Shown: piece by piece, positions 1-12,240 of the stretch
How the letters are laid out: each line of letters starts with the position of its first letter
Position numbering within the stretch: the first letter of the stretch is position 1
DNA from: Antedon mediterranea
Taxonomy: Eukaryota; Echinodermata; Crinoidea; Comatulida; Antedonidae
Assembly (NCBI RefSeq): GCF_964355755.1
Contig: NC_092678.1
Span: 16,028,922 to 16,092,921 of the forward strand
Direction: 5' to 3'
DNA: 64,000 nt
Notes under the pieces: model-generated
The model's database searches: none
The model's input: the letters and a program-made list of their open reading frames with translations, nothing else
What the model was told of the DNA's origin: nothing
Program-made: the position numbers and the translations under genes

Positions 1-344
1 TGGTTGATTTCCCGCTAGACTAGTAGGCCTAGCCTAGCTACAATATTCATTATGCCCTGCTAAAAAGGTAGATGAGCTACTAGACTAATTACGTAATTCG
101 TATAATAATAACAATAATTGACTAGAAGGCCTAAAAGCGGCGGAAAATACCTATCCATTCTTGCAGGGCAGTACGAAAACCTGCCTATGGTTGTACATCA
201 TTGTAAATTGTCGACACACACTGTGCTACAGACAGTGTACCGTGTGTTAAAAGTACAGCATTTATAGCAGACAGCAACGTGTATAACTTGCTATAGTTTT
301 ACAGATAGCACCTGTGGACAGTAGCATAATTGGGTGTTGCGTTG
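1..344. other. Non-coding flank, nothing recognised
   Basis: No open frame or repeat motif that I can name. A few TAGGCCT-type palindromic words are near the left edge. The missing reverse-transcriptase part of LINE A might have been expected here, beyond LINE B, but the minus strand does not translate into reverse-transcriptase motifs. Confidence 0.5.
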
Positions 345-805
345 CTAAATGGAGTTTATTTATTTATTTATTTACCAGATTTCTATAGCGCCCTTTTCAT
401 GAAAACTCATGCTCAAAGGCGCTTCACATCATAAAGACAAACATCATAAGCAATAATTACAAAAGTAACCTCAAATTATTCGAAATAAGATTTTTTAAAC
501 TAAGTTATAAATATTCTTACTGTACATTAATTAAAATCACATAAAATAGAAAAATAAAATGAACGATATACAAAATAGGTCGGAATTTCTTAAACTACGA
601 TTACAAAAATACAATTTATTTACATATTAATTATTATTTAATTTATTTATTTTATTTATTTATTTATTTTTTTTAATTTTAATTTAATTTAATTAAATTG
701 ATTAAAAATATTATTGCACAGTAATTGACCAAACAAATTGCAGTAGAAAAATACAAGATTACAAAAATAGGCATCAATATACTATATACTATATTCAAAT
801 TGAAA

Positions 806-2866
806 TCAATCATTGTTGTAGTATGACACAAATAAGTGTGTTTTAAGTTCCCCCTTAAAAATGTTCAAGGAAGAAGCACTGCGGAGCTGGTATGGAAGAG
901 CATTCCATAGAGTCGGCGCGGCCTTCATGAAACACCTTTCACCATACGATTTGGTTTTAACTCTAGGAACACATAAAGTAAAAGAATCCTGTGATCGTAA
1001 TGGCCTATTTGGTTGATAAACCTTCAGCATATCATTGATGTAAGTCGGCTCCTGATCATGCAATGCCTTGAAGGTGTGTACAAGTAACTTATACTTTATG
1101 CGTGCCTGCACCGGTAGCCAATGGAGCTCCTTTAAAATAGGTGTAATGTGGTCATATTTACAGGTTTTCGTAATTATTCGCGCTGCCGTATTCAGGACTT
1201 TTTGTAATTTATCAATAGTTGTAGTCGGCAGACCATAAAGTAAGGCGTTACAATAGTCCATACGAGAGATCACCAGCGACTGTATCAATGATTTCATGGC
1301 ATCATGTTAGATGACGTCGGATATGAGAGATGTTACGTAAGTGCATATAACACTGCCTCGAGATCGATTGTACATGTGAATCCATAGTAAGATGTTTGTC
1401 GAATATTACTCCGAGGTCTCTCACAGTCGACGTTGGTTTTAGAACTATGTTTCCGACATTCACGTCCAAATTTATACTGGTCTTAGTGTACCGTGACGAA
1501 AAGAGTATCACTTCCGTTTTTCCTTCATTTAATTTCAGTATGTTTTGGGTCATCCATACCTTGACATCTGAAACACATTTTTCCATCGAAATTAGAGCAG
1601 ATTGTATTTCTGACTTGTCATTTGGGCGAAAAGAAACGTACATTTGCGTATCATCCGCATACAACTGGTAGCCGAGTCCATGTCGCCGAACGATGTCTCC
1701 AATGGGTTTTGTGTACATCGAATAAAACTTTGGTCCAAGGACCGATCCTTGCGGTACTCCATATTTAAGGGGAAGTGGATTCGAACGCGCATTATTAATG
1801 AACACTGATTGATAACGATCCTTCAGATAAGATGAAATCCATGCTAGGGCATTTCCACGTACTCCAAAATGATGATAAAGCCGTTGAAGTAGTGTCTGAT
1901 GGTCGATCGTATCAATGGCGGCTGAAAGGTCAAGTAGTATAAGCGCAGAAGCGTAACCCTTGTCTAGAGACGTGATAATGTCACTTTGGACCTTCAGAAG
2001 GGCAGTCTCCGTTGAGTGAAATTTCCTGTATACCGACTGATAGCACTCATGAACGCCATTAATTACAATGTGTTCTTCTAGGCTTGCGTCAACAACTTTT
2101 TCAAGGATTTTGGACATGAATGGTAAGTTAGATACAGGTCTATAGTTCTTGAGAGTCTCCGGATCTAGGTTACGTTTCTTTATGAGAGGTTTAAGAAGCC
2201 CATGTTTAAAATCACGTGGAACGTAACCCGTCTGTAGTGATACATTGACGATAGCTGTTATCAAAGGCAGAAGTTCCTCAAGGCACTCCTTCAGGAGCCA
2301 TGTCGGTAGAAGATCTAATTCACATGACTTACTCTTTGATTTTAGGATGATTGTTCGCACTTCGTCTAGAGAAACCGTCGTATATTCCACTAATGGTGTT
2401 GCATCAAACGTGGTCTCTCCAGGATCTCTCTCTTGAGCATTAACTTTGTCAACATTCGCCGATATATCATGACGAATATCTGCAATTTTAGAATTAAAGA
2501 AGGAATTAAAGTCCTCGGAGAGTTCTTTGGCGCATGTGCGTTTCGGTAGAGTCGGGTCATCAGTTTCACCGAATAGATGTCTTGACAACAACACAGCTGC
2601 CTGTGATTTCGATCACAAGCAGCTATCTTTTCAGAATAGTAATCGATTCTAGATTTATGTAGTAGTCGATTTACGATTGAGCACTGACCACGATAGTGTT
2701 GATGATCGACTGCGAGTTTGGTCTTGCGCCATTTGCGCTCTAATTTCCGTCGAAGATGCTTGGCTTCGTGGAGATGATCAGTGTACCAAGGACAATTAGG
2801 TCTCTGCACGATAACCTTAGTACGTAAAGGTGCATGTTTGTCAATTAATGATCGCAATGAAATATC
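806..2866 (-). pseudogene. LINE B reverse transcriptase and C-terminal domain (frameshifted)
   Basis: Three overlapping minus-strand frames together give one protein. 2866-2560 is the linker after the endonuclease (HAPLRTK, then CPWYTDHL). 2594-1302 is the RT with the motifs NYRPVSNL, LDLSAAIDTIDH, GVPQGSVLGP and the catalytic YADD. 1297-806 is the C-terminal domain (RMDYCNALLYGL, ELHWLPV). Frameshifts lie near 2560-2590 and near 1300. The RT palm motif usually reads LDLSAAFD; here Phe is replaced by Ile. The enzyme would have copied its own mRNA at a nicked genomic site (target-primed reverse transcription). This copy cannot encode an intact enzyme. Recognition as a LINE RT is secure; the exact clade is inferred. 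Confidence 0.9.
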
Positions 2867-3816
2867 TAGACTTGCCCCAAGTCTGTATATCTTTTTTTTT
2901 ATTTATTTGTTTTTATTTCGACCGCGATTTTTGTCTGAAAATACAGACTTGTGAAACACGTATAGAAATCGATTTGCAGACCGCAAACATACGATAAGAA
3001 TGACGTAGGTTATCATACCGTATTTGGCTATATGGGGCGGGCGGTATGTAAATATGGATTTCGAATCAACCAATGATCATTTTGTTTCAAAATGAAAGAG
3101 ATCGAGTACGTAGGCCTACCAGTGCTTAATGTACGATCGAGACTGTTGAAATATAAAATAGTAATGCCAAGTTGTTTTGTTTATTAATTGTTTAGTCCTT
3201 GGCCTAGGCCTCTTTCGTAGGTCCTACTCAACTCGCACGTATGACCTGCCAAATAAAACGCCAATGAAGTAGGCCTACATACCACCGGAACACAACAGGG
3301 CTACACCACCACACAGAACAGGACAGGGTCTGGGTGGGAATTAAATCAAAATTATCTCCGCGTAATAAATGATCCATTCAATATTTGATTTGCGGAGAAG
3401 GTAGCCTATCATATATCAAGACGAGTTTTCATGTTTCAAAGATCCCATCAAATGTTTACCAGACTACTAGGCATATAAAATAATTTCTAGCCTTCAGAAC
3501 TTTCATCAATGTACCAAGTACACATTGTCTAAACGTAACATAGCGCATGCGCATTATCTTAGTTGTTGAGTCTTTGAAATTCTTAAATATGAATATTTAA
3601 ACGGTGTACGAGAGAGTAGCCAATCGCATGCAGCTGAAACTAGTCAACCGGATAATCGTATGCACCAAGAATTCTTGGTGTCAAACCACGTGACTTGTGC
3701 GTGTTTCCCCAGACGGAGTATCCAAAATCAAGTAGTATACGTATGAAACGCCATATGTGCCAAAATATTTATCTTTTAACTAATATTAAGACAAAACTCC
3801 GTCTGGAACCCAGACT
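2867..3816. mobile_element. Non-autonomous DNA transposon, 10-bp TSD, hairpin ends (MULE-like?)
   Basis: The 10-bp word ATGAAATATC occurs at 2857-2866 and again at 3817-3826, on both sides of this insertion. Removing the insertion and one repeat rejoins LINE B endonuclease and RT in the same frame. The two ends are imperfect inverted repeats, and each is itself a small hairpin: AGACTTG...CAAGTCT on the left and GTCTGG...CCAGAC on the right. A second pair of inverted words containing CGTGTTTC lies inside (about 2950-2962 and 3700-3712). There is no long ORF. A 9-11 bp TSD is typical of the Mutator superfamily, so MULE-like is my best guess; the family is not proven. Confidence 0.8.
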
Positions 3817-4948
3817 ATGAAATATCATATGTGGACAACAGTTCATCGACAGGATTTAATAACGATGTCGAAGAGACGAATGACTGGATATCTTTCCGAA
3901 ACGTATCAACATCGATGGCTCGTAACTTGCGGAAGGTAACCTTCTTATAGATCGGACTAGGTTTCGCTATAGCTGTTCTAAAATGAACGGCAAGTTGACA
4001 AGTCATTTTCCCACTTTCATCAGAAAGGCCTGGATCGGTTACTGAGATATTAGATACCATACAGCTTGTATCCCTAACAATAACTACATCCAATGTGTGA
4101 CCATGGTTGTGTGTCGGGTCCTTCACAAGTTGTTTTAGACCATGCGACTCAAGAATATCAACAAAACGCTGAGAGTTACGATCTTCCGCGACATCTAAAT
4201 GGAAATTAAGATCTCCTAGAATTAGAATGTCTTTTGGAATTGTTACATACGAGGAGAGAAACGTAGACCATTCATCGAAAAAATCACTGATCTTTAGGCC
4301 GTTTACAGTAGATGGTGGCGGATGATAAACAGTGGCAACGCGCAATATCACACCATCTATATCAACATCACAGTCCATGTATTCAAATTGAGTAAATCCT
4401 CTATCTTTGCTGGAACGTACAATTTTGGTTTTTATTGATGTTTTGGTCAATAAAGCTACTCCACCGCCATATCGACAGGGACGTGGTATATGCTTAAAAT
4501 CGTAACCTGATGGAACTAATTCTCTTATAGAGGCTTTATCAATAGACGTTCCCAGCCAAGTTTCAGTTATAGATAAAATGTCGAGATCATTAGTTGATAT
4601 AAAATCATTGATAGATAGAGTTTTATTCTTGACTGACCGTGCGTTGAAACAACATACATTAAGCTGTTGTTTAATTGGAATGTTCTTATTTACTTGACAT
4701 TTCACAATGACACGGTTACGTTCATTCATATACGTCGGATAGTGTTTGTTAAAATGTGCTTTAGTTCTTTTAGTTATTCTCACGGATATCCTTCTTTTCA
4801 TTTTGCAACCAGCTTTGGTCCCGCGAACTGTAGGGACTGTTCGGCATATACCAAAGGCCTTCATTGTTCTATACAGTTTACTAGGCACAGGTGTAACCGT
4901 AGCTGGCCGGCATAACTGCATGAATGCATGACTAGAATACCTAAGCAT
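3817..4948 (-). pseudogene. LINE B AP-type endonuclease
   Basis: A 377-residue open frame. An N-terminal basic stretch of about 90 residues is followed by an exonuclease-endonuclease-phosphatase fold: NARSVKNK (catalytic Asn region), DILSITETWLG (metal-binding Glu), GGGVALL, ILGDLNFHLD (Asp/Asn pair) and HTLDVVIV. The usual C-terminal SDH is read here as SDES, so the catalytic His is altered, probably by a small indel. The frame ends at a stop only because of the insertion at 2867-3816; it continues in phase on the other side. The endonuclease would nick the target DNA to prime reverse transcription. Confidence 0.88.
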
Positions 4949-5155
4949 AGTTAGTTAGGCTTACCGTTACTCGAATTAAGATTTTCAAAAGCAAGTAAAA
5001 TCCACCTTCCTGTTACAAATTAAATAGCGCTACAATATCTTGGTAACAACTATCATCATCTGTACAAACTATCTACTTTATTTTGTCGTCTTATGAAATT
5101 CTATTACATATTAGTCTAGAGTAGCGAATGTGCAGCCCGTACATCAGCGCAGCCA

Positions 5156-6222
5156 GTCTATATTTATTTAGTGATTTAGTGATGTGGTAAACAGAATAAT
5201 GATCAGAAACATCGGCAATAACAACACCCGATTTTATATAATGAGTAAAAACGTTAGTGAAAATGTTATCAATTAAGGAAGCTGTTGAAGGGGTAATTCT
5301 GGTGGGTCTATCGATAAGAGGAAACATATTATGGTTATAAAAAATAGAGAGGAACTCATTAATAATGTGATTGTCATTAGAATGTAGAAGGTCAAGATTA
5401 AAATCACCGGATATATAACATTGTTTTTCTTCAGTATTAATTTTTGTGAGACAATTTGTAAGATCATAAAAAAATGTTTCAATATTGGTACAATGAGCAC
5501 GATATATATTGCCAACGACAATGTTTTTCCTACCGGGAACTGTTATTTCGATAAAGATAGATTCAGAATGATCAAAGTGCTCAGACGGTTTGTCAATTAA
5601 TTTTAAATCATTCCGGATTCGAAATAAGATTGTATTATGAACATAGATAACAACACCACCACTTCTTCTTCCACAGCGTGGTGTATTAACCAAGTTATAG
5701 TTATCTATGTGGATTAAATTGGAACCATCTTCTTTAAACCAGGTTTCTGATAAAGCTAGAATCGAAAAGGTATGCCTTAAACTAGTGATGAACGTGCTAA
5801 TTAGATCAACGTTTTTATTGAAACTTCGTGGATTTATATGTAAGATGGAAAAGTCCTTTTCACATGTAGCTGAGATGTTATGATCAAAGGTATAAGAACA
5901 TGAATGTGGTATGTCATAATCAATTTAATTATTAGAGTTATTTATCACATCGTTAAAGAAAAATGGATTCAATTTCAGATTTAACATTCTATTATATTCA
6001 AGGGTATTATTAAGACTGAATAAAGCAAATTTAAATTCAACGTCATCAATGTAATGGTTGAAAGGAAAGACATTTCCAGTACATTGAAAACAAAACCAGT
6101 CTTCATTAGCATTAACATCGGTATAAATACAATGTGTATGGTAAAAAGAGTTACAAATATTACAAACAATCGTTGACTGAGACTTCTATGTCTTTTGAAC
6201 AGCAATTACAATAGTTAGTCAT
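5156..6222 (-). pseudogene. LINE A ORF2 N-terminus: PHD-like finger + endonuclease
   Basis: The ATG at 6222-6220 starts MTNYCNCCSKDIEVSV. After a frameshift near 6165 the frame reads ICNSFYHTHC, then EDWFCFQC. The Cys/His spacing (CxxC, CxxxxYHxxC, WFCxxC) is that of a C4HC3 PHD finger. The same frame meets one in-frame stop near 5927 and then continues into an AP endonuclease: LHINPRSFNKN, LALSETWF, RRSGGVVIYV, YISGDFNLDLL, SLIDNIFTN and a final SDHYSVYHI that keeps the catalytic SDH. Coding is lost just after SLNKYR, at the LINE B junction. PHD fingers in LINE proteins are known from several invertebrate LINEs; their role may be chromatin targeting (inference). Confidence 0.8.
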
Positions 6223-6739
6223 TTACTTGAATAATATAAAATGGAATGTAATAGGTCATTAAGTATAACGCATAATGAAATATATATGTAAAAAAAGAGT
6301 ACCATACCAACATATAACATATTATACACACTTAAACACATATACTTATCTAGGCAAAAAGTGAAAAACGAAGAGGACAAGAACAATGTGTTACTGGGGA
6401 AAGGTCCATATTATGTTTGAATTTAACGTGTGGACAGATAGAAAGATCAATGAAATCTCATACTACTTGCATTTTAAAAATTTATGAAATAATTAATTAA
6501 TGTAAGAATGGAAATACAAACAATTTACAGTTTCTAACTCCATACAGTACTGCTGGCTTTGCGTAGTTCAACAAATGAAGGAAAATAAACGATTCTCATT
6601 CTAAACAGTACGGAGGTTCATTAAACAGTTGGGAAGTTCATGAAATAAACTAAATGTTGAAAATGGCAAATGAAACGACTACCGTCCGGCGTTTCGAAGT
6701 TCAAAAATGAGTTAATGTTGAAATGGAATAGTAAACAAT

Positions 6740-7498
6740 TTACAAATTCTCTTTCCATATTACCTTGTCAACGAAGATAGCTACCTTGGTGCCTTGAACT
6801 CGTATTTTGGCGTTCTTCAAACTGTCTATCAGCTTGTTTCAAATAGGAATGAGCCTTTTCCGTTCCTGTTGCATGGCTGTAGTAGGCAGATGTGGAACAG
6901 AAACCACCGGTTTTCCAGCGATGTTCAGCTTAGCGCGAGAAATGTAATTCAAAACGGCCTCGCGATCCTTCATTTTAAGAAATTTTGCTATGATGGGTTT
7001 AGTAGTCGTTACAGACTTGATAGGCAGACGGTGGACATTTGCAAACTCGATATCGTCAGCAGCGGTGTTTACTTTGGTCAGCACCTTCCGTAGGACATTC
7101 TCTGTGTCCTCACTTGCACTGGATTGAAAAATGTTAAAGAACAATACATTTACTTTTTTACTGTAAAACTCCGACTCTAAGCTGCTAGCATTCAGCTCTT
7201 GAATTTTATCCTTAAGTTCTGACTTCAACTTTGGTATGGTTTCCTCCTTAATTTCAAGAATATCCTTGTCCATATGCTTCACCCCTGTCTCCAAGTCGGC
7301 CATATCAGTTCGAATGCCTTTAATGTCTGCATTAACCTTGCTCATTTGAGACGCTAGCGCGTCAAACCGGGAGTTCATATCAGCGTCTAATTTGGTTAAC
7401 AATGCATGCAAAGTATGAATGTTTACATCATTGTCTACAGGTGACTGGTCCGGTTGGCTACTGCGGGTTGGTCTACTACTGGCCTCGTTGGTAGTCAT
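6740..7498 (-). pseudogene. LINE A ORF1, L1-ORF1p-like RNA-binding protein
   Basis: The ATG at 7498 was chosen because the frame then reads MTTNEASSRPTRSSQ, a disordered leader. A long heptad region follows (LDADMNSRFDALASQMSKVN to about residue 110), consistent with a coiled coil. Then comes an RRM-like region (VNVLFFNIFQ, HRLPIKS, PIIAKFLKMKDRE) and a basic C-terminal domain (LPTTAMQQERKRL). This is the organisation of L1-type ORF1 proteins, which trimerise and bind LINE RNA. One in-frame stop at about 6836 interrupts it; the same frame continues with NKLIDSLKNAKIRVQGT to a stop at 6740-6742. So this is a nonsense-mutated pseudogene of about 250 codons. Confidence 0.85.
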
Positions 7499-7534
7499 GG
7501 TTTTAAAATTAGGAAAACCAGTAAAATAGAGCAA

Positions 7535-9639
7535 AATAAATCACACAATATATAATTTGTTGAGACTGTGCGTCTATAATTCTCAATTATGGTCGATAAC
7601 TAGTAATTAAAGTCCAATTTGGTCGGATTTAGGACACTTTCCGCAGCACTATTTTATCCGTGTCAGTATTAAGGATGCAGTATGGAACCGCTGGAAATTG
7701 GTAGGTCAGAAGTTATTCTGAAAATAGAGGAGGAGGGTCTAATATATTTGTACCAATGAAGCTTTCTGGTATTATTGTTCCTTGTGATAGGCCTGTCCAA
7801 AATAAAGATGAATCGGTTCAACATTGCAGTTCTGCCGGACAGTGTAGTTGAAAATGTTAGTGAATGTTCGGTTCTACTTGTGATACTGTTGATAGTCTTC
7901 ATGTGGGTGTAGATCTTATTATTAGTCATTTTGACCATGATAAGCACCATACCATTTCTGATTTAATCAATACACATTCTGATAATGCATCCTCTGCATA
8001 TACATTTGCTGTAGGCACGTGTGATGTTGTTCCACATATCCACTAACCCTTGCATCATCTGTTGTTTCCATCTATACAAGTTCCACCTACAAGATAGCTT
8101 CATCTTTGCATAAATGTACTTGTATGCCTAACTCACAAGCGGTGAAGTTAAGCAATTTCCGGTAGACCAAGAAGAGTGCTTTATTACAGTTTTATCCGTT
8201 TTAATTCTCTACTTGATTCTCACATCTTTTGAGGAAAAACGAGTATACAAGCGTGGAAGTTGTCATGGCTCAGTATTTACCTATGAAATTCAATGTTTAC
8301 TTTATACTGTATATTTTTACCTCTTTAAGGGCAAAGGGGGTAATCAAGCGGGGAAGTTGTCACGGTCTAGTGGGTTGGTTTGTTTGCGCCGCCAACGAAC
8401 CAACATACAAACCAAAGAGGAGAGCAATATTATTAATACTCAAACAAGTCCACTGGGCTATGACAACCGCAATCCAGATCATATTGCGTATTCCAATTAA
8501 AACTGTTAAATCAAAATTATGACTACTTACAATCGACATTTTCCGACAAACTGTTGTAGTTTGGATGCGGGCTACGTTCTTTCTTTTCCAAGCAGCCCTT
8601 AACTTTTTATCGTGAGTAACTAGTCTTCAGTAGACATTAATAAGGTTATAATAAGGTGTACTGCGTATTTCAGGAATTTGTAAATTCTACCTCTTTGTTT
8701 GAGAGTTTTCTTTCATTCCTTTGAAGGGATTTGCTCGGACTTCTTGCTGAGAAAATAGAGAGTACATTCATGCCAGGAGGCAACATTCGTGAATATGGAC
8801 AGTGAATTATTGATCATGACTGCAGTGGAGTTTATAATGTATCTGGGTCTCAAATGTAGGCCCACGGATTATTCAATTGATGGCTTCTTCCCAATACGTA
8901 TAGTTAAACGTCATACTGAAAATACATTGATGTACAGTCGGCTATGACAAAATATTTAAGCTCTGTCTTCACTTTCAAACTTTATGTGACTACAAAAATG
9001 TCATGTGCCATATCACTACCATGGTTGGGCACATCACACTTTTGAAGTTAAACTGACATTTGTAGAGTCTTTTAAGATTCACCAAAGGTTAATCTTCCAA
9101 TTTGTGATTTTAATCTTCACGTTTGGTTTAATAAAATAATACAGTATGAGATTTAATATCAAATTATGAACATTCTGACCAATCTAACCATTTCCTCAAA
9201 TATGATTTAATGGGCGTTTTCACACAGTCGACATGTAGATTATATTATTTAAAAAGGAAACCGGTAAATGGTACTTGTTGGGAGAACGCTAAAAACCGTT
9301 GGTTTTTTCGATCATCCAGACCGTGGTACATGGTGCGTAAAGTTAGAATACACTGCTTCGGAATTGAGCACGTTTTGAAGTGTACACTGCATGTAAGACG
9401 GAAGAAAAGATATCTCGTAAAACGAAAGGGATGCATGGTGTTCTGTCTAACCAGCTATTTCATTTGCAAGAAACGTAAATATGTAATGATGAGCTTCACC
9501 TCTTGAAAACGCTGCATAATGATTTTAACTGTTATGGCACGTCGTCTACTAATACCTCCGCATCTCGGGACGTCCTCATGAAGGTGTAACTACATTTTTT
9601 AGAAAGAGTTTATATAGTTCTGTTAGGTACATTATTCTA
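7535..9639. other. Decayed intergenic sequence, no recognised gene
   Basis: Short frames at 7864-8046, 8213-8522 and 9210-9506 have no motif I recognise. At 8250-8365 two similar 25-bp words (AAGCG-GGAAGTTGTCA) lie about 95 bp apart. The stretch precedes LINE D relics on the same strand and may be more of that decayed element. Confidence 0.4.
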
Positions 9640-10445
9640 ACTGACAATATTCATCATTGAGCTAGGTAGGATAATAATAAACATTGCTTTTCCAAGTCCA
9701 ATCATGAGTGCACTATTGGTAATAAGAAAGTTAATTGTCTCAGTTCGCCGATGACTTGGTTCTCATAGCTCCTTCTGCGTTTAGAGTACAGAATCTCATT
9801 AATGTTTGTGAACTTTTTGCTACGAATCGAGATATTTTGTACTTAGCTTAACACTATAGGTATACTTTGTAACTGACGTACATGGGACATAATAACATAC
9901 ACTTGGATTTTGTAGTATTGTAAACTATACTGACCTTGAATTTGTTGACTGTATAACATACTTGGGTCATATGATTTGTAACTCTAGTTCTGTGTATCAA
10001 AGCTAATACATTAAGTTGTTGGTTTTCTGGTATTGCTTATAATTGTTATTTTCGTGGTGAAATTGTTTCTCTTTGTTTTTTGTATGATTTGTATTACATT
10101 ATGCAGGACATTCTCCAAATGTTCCGTTGAAGTGAAATGTCAGTTATTTAAATCGTATTGCGTTAATGTATACTGTATGACTCTAGTGAAGGTACTGTGA
10201 ACTCATTTAGAATTTACTTTAATAACGGGTTGCGTAAGCTACTGAAATTGACTATTTATAATAACGCAAGCATGATGTTTGTAACGAATAACGCTCCCTC
10301 GAATATTCCCTATGAATATTGGAGGAACTCTATACATAGTTGTAAGAACAGAATTCATGACAGTTGCAATAGTCTGATTCAAACCATAGTTAACGCCCTT
10401 CCAAAATACAACCTACATCAGCGTTGGTACAAATTGGGATTTTAG
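9640..10445 (+). pseudogene. LINE D relic: RT palm fragment and ORF2 C-terminus
   Basis: Plus-strand frames give CTIGNKKVNCLS, then (after a frame change near 9750) QFADDLVLIAPSAF and NVCELFATNRDI. This is the catalytic FADD/YADD block of a LINE RT and its following helix. Farther on, CRTFSKCSVEVKCQLFKSYC (10104-10163) and NNGLRKLLKLTIYNNAS...MFVTNN (10215-10290) match the conserved ORF2 C-terminus of the same LINE type. The frame ends at a TAG at 10443-10445. Frameshifts and missing segments show an old copy. The motif matches are from memory of the family; the clade is uncertain. Confidence 0.7.
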
Positions 10446-10900
10446 GATATTGTAGGTTGGTTTTGTGGAAGTTGCTTATATTGTTAATTTCCTGGTGAAA
10501 TTGTTTCTTCTTGTAAATACTTTTAACGAAATATAAGTAAGAGTAAGTATAAACAAAATGACGATCTTTATGAAGGATATCTTCTCTGTATTATAAAAAA
10601 TAGTTACAGTTGCATGCGTCAATGGTTAAAACAGTTACAGTAAATTAATGTATTCTGTATTGTAATACGTGTATTACATTATGCAAGACATTCTCCAAAT
10701 GTTTCGTTCAAGTGAAATGTCAGTTATTCAAAACGTTCATGTATACTGTATGACTCTATGGAGTAAATTCAATGAAGGTACTGTAAACTAATTTAGAGAT
10801 TGCTTTAATAATGGTGCAAATTGGTATTTTAGGATATTGTAGGTTGTTGGTTTTGTGGAAGTTAATTTATGGTGAAATTGTTTCACTTTTTTTTCTTTTT
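10086..10900 (+). repeat. Partial tandem duplication of the LINE D 3' end
   Basis: The segment at about 10086-10230 recurs diverged at about 10670-10815. Both start with a TATTACATTATGCA word and read through CAGTTATT. The following words GGATATTGTAGGTTG and GGTGAAATTGTTTC recur at about 10446-10505 and 10830-10880. Spacing is about 585 bp. The second copy also encodes QLFKT in the LINE frame, so this is a local duplication of a LINE remnant and not a new gene. Confidence 0.6.
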
Positions 10901-11974
10901 TTATGATTTGCATGGATGTACTATCCGAACTAAATAAAATAAATGCAAGAATGAATAGTGTACCGTCATTTTACAAGTTACATTATTGGCCTAATACAAC
11001 GTCATGGGATTTAGAAACAGTTAAACCTACCCTTAAATGCATAATTTCACAATTAACCAGATATACTTCCACAAAACCACAATGGAAATAAGTTAGGACC
11101 ACAATGGAAATAAGTTTGCCGTCTCGGTACTTTTTTGTGTATTTATCCTATTGATTTTATATCAGAATAAAGAAATAAATAAATATTAACAACTGTAAAG
11201 CTTTTAAATGTTTACAAGTAAGAAAAAAAATTAGAATAAACAGTTACAGTGTAACCAATGATGTCAAACCAACAAATTCAATTTCAGACAATGCAGTAAT
11301 GCCGTTAATGCTTAACTCCCTTCAAAATAAATACATGAACATTTGGTAAATAACAGTTCATGAGTTGAGGTTTTCTTCTCTGGAGAAAATACTTACAGTT
11401 TGGTGTGTATGTCAGTGGACAAAATAGTGACCGTAAAATATTTTATCTGTATTGTACTGGTGTGTATATTGTCACGCCTAGATTGAAGTTAATTATATGG
11501 CTACTGAAGAAGGCAATTAAAAGTATACAGATATATAATATTAGCAATTGAATGTCTTTATTTCTTTATGTCACTTCTTCGTGGACTTGTTCAATACCAA
11601 TTACAATCCAATCATACATAAACATTCATGTGTATACTCGACTTGGTTTACTACAAATGGTGGTCAAACAGTTACGTATTGGTACGAACTTCAGCCTAAC
11701 GGGCAGCAAATGGTCAATCTGTATAATTGCTGAGGTGTGACACCTCCCTTCTCTACAAGGTTGATGTGAGGTGTACTTAATACATTCCTCAGCAATTCTT
11801 ATATACGGTAATACACCTGACTAGTTCTATGCAAATTACCCTTTGCGTTTAACTTTTACTACCCGACACTTTTGTCTGTGACATATATTACGTGTCAGTG
11901 AAAATTAAAGAGGGTCTATATAACGGTACAAACATTAAAATAAGCCTAGTTGGTCGGAACCTGTTCCGTCAGAG
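10901..11974. other. Decayed repeat-rich sequence
   Basis: No gene recognised. The stretch 11230-11470 has a diverged direct copy at about 12955-13125: the words CAGTGTAACCAATGATGTCA and GTGTATGTCAGTGGA occur in both, in the same order. Small frames at 10903-11091 and 11548-11740 lack any motif I know. Confidence 0.4.
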
Positions 11975-12240
11975 ATGGATCCTGATCAAGTTCAAACTAT
12001 CAAACACGTCACAGGAAGCGTGAAAAATGTGGAAGACGCGATCAAACTTCGAAGGAAAAAATTCCAGTTGTTATTTTTGGTAATGCTCACTAACTCAAAA
12101 ACACGTTTAGTGAATTGGCTTCAAATACAAGTATACCTATTCGAATACAGGGACAGTTGCCTCATGGCGCTCACTGAAACTTGACTAAATGAATCTGTTT
12201 CGGATCATGGATCACAAAATTGTTCTTATAACCTGGATGT
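11975..12240 (+). pseudogene. LINE endonuclease N-terminal relic
   Basis: The plus frame reads YLFEYRDSCLMALTET, a stop, then LNESVSDHG. This is the endonuclease block around the metal-binding Glu (normally TETWL), with the Trp codon changed to TGA. Upstream the frame is disturbed, but LVMLTNSKTRLVNWLQ is compatible with a decayed first endonuclease motif. It lies downstream of LINE D on the same strand and may be the start of a second copy. Too short and broken to assign a clade. Confidence 0.5.

Larger units (their letters stand above)
345..5155 (-). mobile_element. LINE B, CR1/L2-like non-LTR retrotransposon, interrupted
   Basis: Read on the minus strand, the element runs from a GC-richer leader (about 5155-4950) through an AP-type endonuclease, a reverse transcriptase and a C-terminal domain to a 3' tail. 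The tail has paired GGCGC words (about 365-425) and ends in a TAAA-type microsatellite (about 352-374). That ending and the RT motif style (LDLSAA-D, YADDTQMY) fit the CR1/L2 part of the Jockey superfamily. The coding part has at least two frameshifts, so it is dead. A 950-bp DNA element splits it at 2867-3816. Its 5' end interrupts the endonuclease of LINE A, which is on the same strand, so B is the younger insertion. The exact 5' end is inferred from where LINE A coding is lost. Confidence 0.85.
5156..7534 (-). mobile_element. LINE A, ORF1 + PHD/endonuclease LINE, 3' part missing
   Basis: An older minus-strand LINE whose order is coiled-coil ORF1 (7498-6740), a spacer of about 500 bp, then ORF2 starting at 6222 with a PHD-like zinc finger followed by an endonuclease. 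Coding similarity stops abruptly near 5156, where LINE B begins, so B inserted into A. The reverse transcriptase of A was not found beyond B within the window. Loss of the 3' half is unusual for a LINE, which normally loses its 5' end. The spacer 6223-6739 shows nothing else I can name. Confidence 0.75.

Noticed and set aside
9210-9506. 98-codon basic, Cys-containing plus-strand ORF
   Set aside because: No recognisable domain, no splice or start context, and the antisense frame is equally open.
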